From: Phymorhynchus buccinoides
Taxonomy: Eukaryota; Mollusca; Gastropoda; Neogastropoda; Raphitomidae
DNA: 64,000 bases
Assembly: GCA_017654935.2 (NCBI GenBank)
Contig: CM065699.1
Span: forward strand, 3,785,665-3,849,664
Reading direction: 5' to 3'
The position numbers and the translations under genes are program-made. Numbering within the stretch: the stretch's first letter is position 1; each line of letters begins with the position of its first letter. Under the pieces are notes generated by a model. That model ran no database searches. It saw only the letters and a list, made by a program, of their open reading frames with translations, and had not been told where the DNA came from. Of the stretch, positions 23,129 to 36,300 are shown one piece after another.

Positions 23129-26100
23129 GTACAACTGGCATCATTATTGTCATAGTATTCAACATTATTTCATTGTGTCAGTTGACCACCTGGAGAACCA
23201 CTATAACATTACCTCCAGGGGAGACATCCTCACACACATGCAGGTACACCTATAATTCAATTGCTTTTGTACAAATAGTTTCCCCCACCTTCTTGAAGTT
23301 CTGTGCTTGTAACGTCCTCTAATCTCTTTGACTCTGCCTTTTCCCTTTGCTTACTGTCATCTACTATCTTTCTGCCTTACTGGTCCGGTCTCCTGTCTTT
23401 TTATTTTGTGTTAAGATATTATTTAGATAGAAAGTAATTCTTCCATTGAGTTAAATTGATGCTTGTGTTTCTGCATGGAAAGTATATCTAGCATTCAGTG
23501 TGAGCATGAGTTTTGTCCACCAGTTTAAATTTGGTTTTTGTTTTGTTTAGTTTAGTTTAAGTTAAGAATCATCCACTACGCATGCATTTCTTTTGTGCGT
23601 GCGCGCGTGTGTGTGTGCATGTGTGCGTGCGTGTGTGTTATTGCATGGCATGAAATGAACATTAAATTCTTAGCTGATAATTGATAAGAACAAAGTTCAT
23701 CTTTAGACCAAAAATTGGTTTTTTTAAAAAGTAGAAAAGAAATACAGTGGAGTACTCTTAACACAAAACTGGCCACATGAACTATTGGTTAAAACGCACT
23801 AAAATCTGCTTGAACTGATGAAACCCCTCTTTATTGTCACTTAATGCTGAACACAAAATACTGGTTAACACACACACAAATCTTTGTTCCCTGAATTTTG
23901 TGCTAAGTGTACTCCACTGTAATGTTAAATGATTACGCATTTCCTCAGAATATTTGCTTAACTCACTCTTTACTGGCCGATTGCTTCCCTTTACAACCGT
24001 TCAATACTAATGTACGCTATAGCGTACATAGCGTTTAACCATTCACAACTGGCAACCCAAACTGGTATAGAAGTGTTCCTCTACGGTCCCTTAATAGTTT
24101 TCAACCAATGAAATCACTTTCCGTCTAATAATAAAAATTTTACTTTGGAATTATAACATATGCTAGTTTTTATAAACAATACCGCAAATTTTCAAAACTG
24201 TGCGGTTAAGCATTATTTTTTTAAATAATTTTTATGTAATGATGCAAACCCGCCTAGTATGGAACGTTTGTGCGCGTCATGTACGCCATAGCGTACAATA
24301 GTATAGAGAGAGTTAATTTTGTATTGCTAAAGCTTTGCTTTATAAAAAACAACCCACAAATATCCGCTGGTTTAACAGAATGTAAGCCTAGCATAACAAT
24401 TAAACCTGTGCTGATTTCTCATAATGGATAGAAATTAACCATCCTGCTTTTTCAGCATTCATGTGGTGTAAAGATTTTCTAATACTTATAGTAAAACCCA
24501 GTTGTTGTTGTTTTTGTTTTTTATTAATTCTCTTAAAGTCAAATTTAAAGGTATGCCATGACTTTGTCATATAGCTAGGAATTACGTGTTGTTGTGCATT
24601 GAATACTCAAGTGGTCTTTTTACTCTGTTTTCATTGCTTCTCCACACCCATTTTAAACACAGACATTGGTGAATTGTTGTAAATGTTGTTGCATCTATAT
24701 CAATGATATTTACATGTATATTTATTGTTAGATAAATAGGAAAGGAATGTTGATACACCAGAGTAACGAAGAATGGGATATTCTTGTGAATGTCCTTTTA
24801 TCAATTTATGTAGTTATCTTTTCTTTCTGTTGCCCATTCTTTGTTTCAAGCACATCAAATTGTATCAATTGTACTCGTTGTGCTCTCCCCCGCCGCTGTT
24901 TAAAGGGGCACCCTGACGGATGAGTTTTTGTAAAAAACACGTCGAGATCACCAGGAAAACACCCTTTACACAGATTGCAACACTCACTTTGCTCTGGTTT
25001 CCTAGAAATCAAACTGTCAAATCGGCGATTCCTCCTTGGCGTAGGTGCTGGAAGTCAAATTATTTCACCCAAAGAGAAGGCGTGTGCCGTCTCTTTTCAT
25101 AGGCCGCCAAATCATTTACATGAAATACAAGCCTTTTTATTTAATATTTTTTAATTTTATGCAGTTTATCTAAAGGAGTTTTGCTCACATAAGTCACAAC
25201 AAAGGAAATAGCTCCAATTGGTTTTTTTACTGCACTACAAAAAAAGAAAAAGCTTCAACCACAATGAGTGTCCTCCACCCACCCCATCCAAAATGGCTAC
25301 TCTCTCCGGCATCTCTGCCAAGGAGGAATCGCCGTTTTGACAGTTTAATTTCTAGGAAACCAGAGCAAAGTGAGTGTTCCGATCCTTGAAAAGGCTGTCT
25401 TTCTGGTGATCTCGACGTGTTTCTTGCAAAAAAAACTCATCCGTCAGGGTCCACCTTTAAGATAAACATGCATGCATGCACACATACTTATACATGCGAG
25501 TGTGCAAACATGCATTTGCACACACACACACACAGATATATTAAAGTTTAAATATTATTGATTGAACTAAAAACATCAAAAATGCTACACACTGACACAA
25601 TGAGGAAATAAATGCAGTAAAAAGCCTAAAGTTTAAATATTCCCATTTATTAGAAACAAATCAATAAATTATCATAATACAAGTTAAGAGTTTACTAAAA
25701 TGGTATTGGTATTTTGTATTTTATAGTCACAGAGGCGTCTGTGATATTCAGGTTTCTCCCACCTGAAGAGTGCGTTGCAACCAGAGGCATGCCATCCTTT
25801 TTTTGGGGGGGAGGGGGCATGCGATTTTTGTGTTACTGATGAGGAAGGAAAGGGGGGGGGGGGGGGGGGGGGAGGTAAATTTTGACCAAATGACAACTTT
25901 TTCTTTGCCACTGGGTTTAACATGTACTAAGTGCATGGGACCTTGGTTTATTGTCTCATCCGAAAGACTCCACGTTCAGACCATAAGGCCTAGTGCAGAG
26001 TGAGAAGGAAAAAATCCCCTGTACCCAGGTTCGAACTCGGGTTTATACTTGACACGAGGCGAACGCGTTACCTGTGTGCCACTCTACACCTTTGAGCAAT

Positions 26101-28323
26101 GGTGGTCAAACAAATAGATTGTAAAGCGAAAGACTCAAACTAGCATAAGATAATGGGGACAGTATTTTCCAATGTCTCTGTGCGTTAACCAGCATTTGTT
26201 GTAATGACTTCAGAACTAGCAGTAAGATAATGGGGACAGTATTTTCCAGTGTCTCTGTGCGTTAACCAACATTGTTGTAATGACTTCAGAACTAGCAGTA
26301 AGATAATGGGGACAGTATTTTCCAGTGTCTCTGTGCGTTAACCAACATTGTTGTAATGACTTCAGAACTAGCAGTAAGATAATGGGGACAGTATTTTCCA
26401 GTGTCTCTGTGCGTTAACCAACATTGTTGTAATGACTTCAGAACTAGCAGTAAGATAATGGGGACAGTATTTTCCAATGTCTCTGTATGTTAACCAACAT
26501 TGTTGTAATGACTTCAGAACTAGCAGTAAGATAATGGGGACAGTATTTTCCAATGTTTCTGTGCGTTAACCAACATTGTTGTAATGACTTCAGAACTAGC
26601 AGTAAGATAATGGGGACAGTATTTTCCAATGTTTCTGTGTGTTAACCAACATTGTTGTAATGACTTCAGAACTAGCAGTAAGATAATGGGGACAGTATTT
26701 TCCAATGTTTCTGTATGTTAACCAACATTGTTGTAATGACTTCAGAACTAGCAGTAAGATAATGGGGACAGTATTTTCCAGTGTCTCTGTATGTTAACCA
26801 ACATTGTTGTAATGATTTCAGAACTATCTGCGGGCAGAGCCCACCAGTTATCTAAACAACGACACCAGAGCTCTCACCATGAAGGCCTGTGCCACACTGG
26901 TGTATCCTTTGAGTGTTAATAGAGTAATGATGATGGCGATGATCATGATGATTTTTCAGGCTGAACTGAGGGCGTAGGCTGGAAGGAGGACTATGTTGAC
27001 CATTGACAGTACATTTGTTGCGGTTGTTTTTGTTTGATGTTCAAAAATGCATGCAGCATCCTGGCCTTGGTTTTGTCTTCCCTTTCTGAAAGACTTGACA
27101 CTGAAGCCGTAACGGGTGAGCTTAAAGATTTGCTGTTGTTCAGTATTCAACCTAGACTTGCTCGCTGATGAGGTGGATGCATTGACTTCAAAGTTGTTGT
27201 TTAATTTATTTACCAACGTTTGTTTGTGGTGTGTTTAGTTTGTCTTAATTTTTTTTCAATTTTATGGTGATTGTGTAAGCTACAACTTTGCTCAATCCAT
27301 AATCTTTGGTGTGCTTGTATTTTTCTTTGGTATTTGGTATATTCTAGTCGCAGAGACTTATCTCTGTGAAATTCGGGCTGCTCTCCCCTGGAGAGTGTGT
27401 CGCCGCAAGTGCTGCACCTACCCTTTTTTTTTTGGGGGGGGGGCACAGGGTGAAGACTTGAAAAACCTAGCTATCAATTTGGCCATACCAGGCAGCAGGA
27501 TTTCTCCCTGCTCTTACCGACTTTCAACTGCCGTGGGATTTTTACGTGCATAAAGTGCACAGGTCAGACTAGCATTAAGTCCCCATCCGAAGGACTGAAC
27601 GTTCAGTTCCATTTTCCTGTCAAACTAGAAAGAAAGGGCGAGGCGGGGATTCGAATCCGGGTCACTCATGCTGCAGTCACACATTACATTTGGCAGGCGA
27701 ACGATTCAAAATGAATGTGCTATTATTTTTAAAGACAATTCTCATATTAAATATACCTCTTCTAAAAAAACAAATCTTCCTTAACCGACAACTCTCAGAA
27801 AGCTGGACCCTCCATTGTCGGAGGCTGAGGCGTTTGACCTGGTGAAGTGTGCCACGGACTGCGTGCTGAGTCTGCCCCTGGACGGCACGGTGCCCAGGAA
27901 GGGGAGGGAGGAGAGCTACGAGGACACGCTGGAGATGGAGAGACTCATGGAGCAGACCACAGCCGCCATGCACGACTTGTTGACCCAGGTGCTGACCAAA
28001 GACCCCACGCCGGAGTGCCTGAACAGCATGTTTAAGGTGTGTATGTGTGTGTGTGTGTGTTTAGCCATGCACGACTTGTTGACCCAGGTGTTGACCAAAG
28101 ACCCCACGCCGGAGTGCCTGAACAGCATGTTTAAGGTGAGAGAGAGAGAGTGTGTGTGTGTGTGTGTTCAGCCATGCACGACTTGTTGACCCAGGTGTTG
28201 ACCAAAGACCCCACGCCTGAGTGCCTGAACAGCATGTTTAAGGTATGTGTGAGTGTGTTTGTGTGTGTGTGTTTAGCTAGTTGACCAAAGACCCCACACC
28301 GGAGTGCCTGAACAGCATGTTTA

Positions 28324-28358
<35 letters not shown>

Positions 28359-31300
28359 GGAGAGAGAACAAACAAACAAATGAACGAGAGAATGAGAAAG
28401 AGGGGTCCTTGCCAAATACCCTACACCTTGTTTCGTTTCTTCACCCTCTTCACTGCATTTGTTTGTTTGATAATCATTATATGTGGGTGGTTTTGTCCAG
28501 TATTTTACATCATTTGTTCTTTGCATTTCAACAGATGTTTTTCACTGAATGATTGTTTGTCCAATGCAGCATCTTCACAGCTGGATGGTGTGCGAGGTGG
28601 AGCATGAGAGGGAGAGGGCTGTCACCACCTGGCTCACACTGCTGAAGTACTTCACCACCATCATGGACACCTCAGTTAGTACATCTTGGTTTTACTGGGT
28701 TCATTTGTCTTTGTCCATCACCACATGGCTCACACTGCTCAAATACTTCACCACCATCATGGACACCTCAGTTAGTACATCTTGGTTTTACTGCTGTATT
28801 TCTGTGTCCATCACCACATGGCTCACACTGCTCAAATACTTCACCACCATCATGGACACCTCAGTTAGTACATCTTGGTTTTACTGCTGTATTTCTGTGT
28901 CCATCACCACATGGCTCACACTGCTCAAATACTTCACCGCCATCATGGACACCTCAGTCAGTACATCTTGGTTTTACTGCTGTATTTCTTTGACCATTGC
29001 TCAGACAGTTTCCTGTTAATCATGAGCGCAGATCGATATGCTCTAAGAAATTGTTAGGCCCAGAATATATGCCTTTGGTTGGAGAAAATCTTTGTTAATA
29101 GTTTCGAGAACAAAGGCAGGAGAATGGACCTATAAGGCAGGCAGATAGTAAGTACTGTATTTTTGGTACTGTAAGGCGCACCTTATTGTAAGACGCACCC
29201 CAAAATTTGACACAACATTCGGATTTTGTTACTCTGTTATCTTACTATATTATTAGTCATATTATAAGGCACCGGGATCTTAGCCCGGGAAAAAAAAGGA
29301 TTGCCTTATAGTCCAAAAAATACGGTAGATGACAGTAAGCAAAGGGACAAGGCAGAGTCAAAGAAAGTGATAGACTAGCGGAAGTTAGAAGCACAGAAGG
29401 TGGAGGAACTGTTTGTATGAAAGACCCGCCGGTATCCCCACACGGGGAAGTATATTTTATTTTATTTTTATCATGTCACCTGTAATGTAGCAACAAAGTA
29501 AAGTAAAAAAAAAAAAAAATTCTTGATAATCTTCAACCCTACTCTTAAATGTTTCTACTACAAGTAATGTGTTTTTAATTTATAGCACGGTGAGGTACTA
29601 CCTTTTTCTTAACTTTTAATTTGAACTGTTTGTAGTGTGACTGTTGATTCTCGATAAAAGAAGTTTATATGGTTATCAACATTGCCAAAATATTTCACCG
29701 TAGATTGCCATAATTGTTAAAATTGCGCAAAGAGCAACGATCAAAACTTTTATTGCCATATTTATTTTACTACAGGCGATACTTTCCCCAATAATATAGT
29801 AAGAGAATAGAGTGACAAAATCTGAATTTGGTGCGACATTTGGGGGGTGCGCCTTACAAGGTGTGCCATGTGGTCTCCCCAATAATATAGTGAGAGAATA
29901 GAGTAACAAAATCTGAATTTGGTGCAACATTTGGGGGGTGCGCCTTACAAGGTGTGCCATGTGGTCTCCCCAATAATATAGTGAGAGAATAGAGTAACAA
30001 AATCTGAATTTGGTGCGACATTTGGGGGGTGCGCCTTACAAGGTGTGCCATGTGGTCTCCCCAATAATATAGTGAGAGAATAGAGTAACAAAATCTGAAT
30101 TTGGTGCGACATTTGGGGGGTGCGCCTTACAAGGTGTGCCATGTAGTCTCAGAATATGGCACTTTGTATCTTGGTACTGTATGTTACGGACTCTGAGGCA
30201 ATAATACTTTTCCCCAGACTGAGACCCCTGCACCTTATAATGTGACTGGTAATATAGTAAGAAAATAAAGTAGCAAAATCTGAGTGTTGTGATCAATTTG
30301 GAGGGTGCGCCCTATAATGAGGTGCTCCTTATAGTCCGTAAAATGCGCTCATCTTTTTTGTTCTGAATCATTTTTCCAGAAGCCAGAGAAGTTTCTGATG
30401 GCGGGGCCTTTCCTGGGCACGGCTATCCCACGATGCACTGACCCCCGGCCCGAAATACGACAGTTGGCCGTCGACTGTGTGCAACTGACACTGCGGATCA
30501 GTATGGCCTTCGGAGGTAGGACAGTTATGTGAAAGTCCTGTATTGTAGACCGTGTGGTAGATTGTGAAGTTTGTGTCATTTAGTTATCCAACCTGAAATA
30601 CGACAGTTGGTCGTCGACTGTTCAAATGACACTGCGGATCAGTCTGGCCTTTGCAGGTAGGATAGTTATGTCATGTGTGTCCCTGTCTGTGTGGTCTTCT
30701 AAACAAACGTGTGTATTTGATAGTGATATCTAACATGACTGGACATTTACATACCCTATTTTTCGGACTATAGGGTGATACCTTTTTCCCATACTCAGAC
30801 CCCTGCGCCTCATAATATGACTAATAAAATAGTAAGAAAATATGATAACAAAATCTAAAATTTGGGAGGTGCACCTCACAGTCCGAAAAATACTGTACTC
30901 TGAGAATCAGTCTGGCACCAGCCTGGTTTATGACGTCTGTTTTGATTGAAGGAGGTGTTCGTTATCAGGCCAGCCATTGGAGGTAAAGGACCCGATGGTG
31001 GACGCCCTACCAATGCTGAAGGAATGGCTGTTTTATTGGTTGAAGTGTTTGTTATCAGGCCAGCCATTGGAGGAAAAGGACCCGATGGTGGACGCCCTAC
31101 CCATGCTGAAGGAACGGCTGTTTTGATTGGTTGAAGTGTTTGTTATCAGGCCAGCCATTGGAGGAAAAGGACCCGATGGTGGACGCCCTACCCATGCTGA
31201 AGGAACCGCTGTTTTGATTGGTTGAAGTGTTTGTTATCAGGCCAGCCATTGGAGGAGAAGGACCCGATGGTGGATGCCCTACCAATGCTGAAGGAACGGC

Positions 31301-31470
31301 TGTTTTGATTGGTTGAAGTGTTTGTTATCAGGCCAGCCATTGGAGGAGAAGGATCCGATGGTGGACGCCCTACCCATGCTGAAGGAGCGGCTGCAGAAGA
31401 AAGCCGACCCCAACATCTTGTACAGCATCATCAACGACCTCTCCAAGGTCAGTCTCTCCTCGTGTACTCT

Positions 31471-31540
<70 letters not shown>

Positions 31541-31605
31541 TCTCCCTCTCTCTCTCTCTCTCTCTCCCCCTCTCTGTCTCTCTCTCTCTTTAAATTAAGT
31601 GTTCA

Positions 31606-31694
<89 letters not shown>

Positions 31695-31740
31695 CTCTCT
31701 CTCTGTCTCTCTCTGTCTCTCTCTCTTTAAATTAAGTGTT

Positions 31741-31777
<37 letters not shown>

Positions 31778-33136
31778 CAAAACCTTATGGTCCTCAATCC
31801 TAAAAAAAAACAAAAGCATGTTAATTACCTCAAGACAAAAACATCAAATAGAACCTCTAATTTTAAATGTTCATATTAATGACAATGCCATAGACCAAGT
31901 ACGCGAGCACCGAGTCCTAGGAGTGATAATAGACGACGAACTAAAATGGCAACTCCATATTGAAAAGATGACACATAAACTTGCTCGCAGCTTATTCCTA
32001 CTAAAAAAAACTTACACCCTTCATAGATATAGACGCACGCACGATGTTTTTTCATGCCCACTGTCTCTCCCACATTAATTACGCATCTGTAGTCTGGGAC
32101 TCTGCTGCTAATTGTCACCTATTAAAACTCAATTCTATGCACAAAAGGGGAGCTAAAATAATCCTTCCTGATCCTGAACTCAGTACAGCAGAAAAACAAG
32201 CCCAGTTAAACATACTTCCACTGCAATCACAGCTTAGCTACAATAAAGCCATTCTCATGTACAAAGTACACTATGACTTAGCTCCACAATACCTGAAAAA
32301 TCTACTTACACCAGCCTCACATCGCTATGGTTCAAGTAACTATATTCTACCACACACAAGAATAGATAAATTCAAGTCAAGTTTTACTTTCTCGGGTTCC
32401 TTCATATGGAATTCCCTTCAGTCCGACATTAGATTATGCTCCTCTATCTCAACCTTCAAAACGAGTCTACGAGAGACACTTACATTCGACCCTCCATGAT
32501 TTTTTTTTTTTTCTTTTTTTTTTTCCTTCCTTTCTTTCTTCATATATCCCGATACGCTATATTGCTAATTACGATGTCATGTATTCACATCACTCTGTTT
32601 GTTTACTATTCTCCAACAATGTGCTAAAATCAATGTTTAAATTGTCCGCACTTTATTGCTAATTGCTACCGGTTTCATACCATAGGCTGCATTAGTTTGC
32701 CCTGTTCTAAAATGTATAGTTCTTTTATACGTGCTTCAACATATATCTGTGTGTATGTGCATGTATTCTTGCGTGTGCCGCGCGCACGTGCAGGTGTGTG
32801 CGTGTATGGTTACACGCATGTATGCCCGCACAAGTATTAACAATTATACCTGTGCGTACGTAATTCTATAAATTCGTATTTCAACCTGTCTGTATCATAA
32901 TACCTGCTTTGCTACCTTTATGTTCAATTATGTATGTGTAATTTTATGCCTTGCCATGTTTGTATTCTATGTTCGTATATGTACAAAGGTGCTACCTTTA
33001 TGTTCAAATCTGTATGTGTAATATCATGCCTTGCCATGTTTGTATTCTATGTTCGTATATGTACCAAGGACAGATTGGAAGACTAGGCGTTGCCTAAAAT
33101 CTTTATCCTTGAAAAATAAAGTTTCAAGTTTTCAAG

Positions 33137-33208
<72 letters not shown>

Positions 33209-33242
33209 CTCTCTCTGTCTCTCTCTTTAAATTAAGTGTTCA

Positions 33243-33327
<85 letters not shown>

Positions 33328-36300
33328 TTTTTTTATTTTATTTCCTTATTGACGTTTTGTGTGTTTATGTTTATGTTCACGTCATGCACTTCACAGGCGC
33401 ATAGCATACTGTTATGGAAGAGAAGGATCGGATGCAATATGTGCGTCAGCTGTTTTGCTTGCAATGTATCAATTGTGTTGGTCAATAAATGTCGTTGAAG
33501 GGACTTCTTTACAGATCAAGTTCAGAATAAATGTCAAATCAAGGCCAAGGCCCCCTTTTCTCCAAAAAGAGACCCAGCAGAAATCCCAAGGTATGGGCGA
33601 CCATTGGATCAGAATGTTTGGTAATTACCCTATGTCCGATTGGCATGATGTTTTTATTTCAGGTGATAGCGAAGATAGTTTGGTAATTTGCTCTATGTCA
33701 GATTTGCATGATGTTTGTTTTTATTTCAGGTGATAGCGAAGAAGGTGAGCAGCCACCAGCTGTACCCCTTGATAGAGTCGCTGCAGGAAGGACTGATGGA
33801 CTTCCAATCCCACTCCTCTTCAGGGGCATGTGTGGTGCTCAACGGGCTGATGAAACACAGAGGGAACGAACTCTATGAAAAGGTACTGTGTTGTATGGTA
33901 TAATTCATATGGTATCATATTGAATAGAGTCGCTGCAGGAAGGGCTGACGGTCTTCCAATCCCACTCATCTTCAGGGGCATGTGTGGTGCTCAACGGGCT
34001 GATGAAGCACAGAGGGAACGAACTCTATGAAAAGGTACTGTGTTGTATGGTATAATTCATATGGTATCATATTGAATAGAGTCGCTGCAGGAAGGGCTGA
34101 CGGTCTTCCAATCCCACTCCTCTTCAGGGGCATGTGTGGTGCTCAACGGGCTGATGAAGCACAGAGGGAACGAACTGTATGAAAAGGTACTGTTGTATGG
34201 TATAATTCATATGGTATCATATTGAATAGAGTTGCTGCAGGAAGGGCTGATGGACTTCCAATCCCACTCCTCTTCAGGGGCATGTGTGGTGCTCAACGGG
34301 CTGATGAAACACAGAGGGAACGAACTGTATGAAAAGGTACTGTGTTGTATGGTATAATTCATATGGTATCATATTGAATAGAGTTGCTGCAGGAAGGGCT
34401 GATGGACTTCCAATCCCACTCCTCTTCAGGGGCATGTGTGGTGCTCAACGGGCTGATGAAACACAGAGGGAACGAACTGTATGAAAAGGTATTGTGTTGT
34501 ATTGTATTGTATTGTATCGTTTAGTATCGAATCAGACAGAATCACCACAGGAAGCACTAACGGGCTTCCAGTCCTACTCATCTGGGACCTGTGTTGTGCT
34601 CAATGGGTTCATGAAACGTAGAGGGAACGAACTCCATGAAAAGGTTTTGTGCCGTGTAGCACAGTGGAACCTCCCTTTTAAGACCTTGAAAAATCAACCA
34701 AAATAAGGTCTTAAATGGGAGTTGTATAAGGTAATTTTAATACTTACAAAGAAGGGCAATGCCTCAGAGAAGTAGGTCTTAAATGGGAGGGAGTCTTATA
34801 ATGGGGGTTTTATAAGGGAGGTTTCACTGTACTTTTTGTGACCTTGAGTAGTGCTTGGAATGCATAACATAAAGATAGCCATTTCAGGGGAGAGCACATC
34901 TCGTCTAGTGCAAAGTTCTAGTGCCAATAATTCTTTGTAACGCCACGCAGAATCATTGATTCCTTCTAACTACGGAATAGTTAGTTAGGCCCGGCATGTC
35001 CGTCTTCGGCTGCAGATAATTTTTGTAAGAATTTCTAGAACAAATGCAGGAGAATGGACCAGTAAGGCAGAAAGATAGTAGATGACAGTGAGGAAAGGGA
35101 AAAGGCAGAATCAAAGAGAGTGACAGATTGGAGAAAGTTAAGCACGGACTAAAAAAAGAAAGAAAAAACCCTGAAACATGGGACCTCCAGAAGGTGGGGG
35201 AACCATTTGTAAATGACGGGTATTTTCAGGTCATGGCCACAATTGATATTTTCAGGCCATGGCCATGACGGGTATTTTCAGGCCATGGTCACGATGGGTA
35301 TTTTCAGGCTATGGCCACGGTGGGTAAGGTACATACGTGTACAGTTTCTGGATCTCCTTGATGATTTAGCCATCACATTCTGTTTTGGATCAAAACTTTT
35401 ATTTGCCCCAATGATGTTTGCAAAGCATTCCTGGTCTCTATTTCATCATCTGTGTGGTGTTGACAGGTGAGCGAATTGCTGAGGAACCTTCACGACAAGC
35501 TGACCAAGATCCAGTTCCCCATGACCAAGACAGGGACACTGCGCACACTGAGAACACTGGCTTCCCACCACCTGTCTCCATTTCTAACAGCACTGCTGCA
35601 GTACCCAGTGCCTTACAGCAGGTCTGTCTGTCTATCTGTGTTGTGTGTTGATAACACTGGCCTCCCACCACCTGTCTCCATTTCTAACAGCACTGCTGCA
35701 GTACCCAGTGCCTTACAGCAGGTCTGTCTGTCTATCTGTGTTGTGTGTTGATAACACTGGCCTCCCACCACCTGTCTCCATTTCTAACAGCACTGCTGCA
35801 GTACCCAGTGCCTTACAGCAGGTCTGTCTGTCTATCTGTGTTGTGTGTTGATAACACTGGCCTCCCACCACCTGTCTCCATTTCTGACAGCACTGCTGCA
35901 GTACCCAGTGCCTTACAGCAGGTCTGTCTGTCTATCTGTGTTGTGTGTGTGGGTCTGTGGTGTGTGTCTGTTGTGTGTTGAGAACACTGGCCTTTCACCA
36001 CCTGTCTCCATTTCTGACTGCACCGCAACAGCATCCTTTTGGTGTATCACTTTGTATAGTGTTTTTTTGTGGTGTAGTGTAGTAGTAGTGTTATTATAAC
36101 CCGTTACTTTGACAAGGAAGCAATAATGAAATCTTGAATATTAACTCTTCTAGAGCCATGCCTTTTTTGACGTTCTTGGTTGTCCGTTGCATCTCAACTA
36201 ACAAGAGTGGAATAACTTCTTTTTTTCGAGTACGCATGCATTGCATTAACAGTGACCCTTTTCCTTTCTGCAGTGAGGTGGTGGAGATCTGGCAGATTCT

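Larger units (their letters stand above)
22899..32738. repeat. Giant inverted repeat, right arm
   Basis: Mirror of 13004-22868. It ends at or beyond GTGCTTC (32738), where the partner arm enters the N gap. Genes here read rightward and continue past the arm into unique sequence. Confidence 0.97.
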
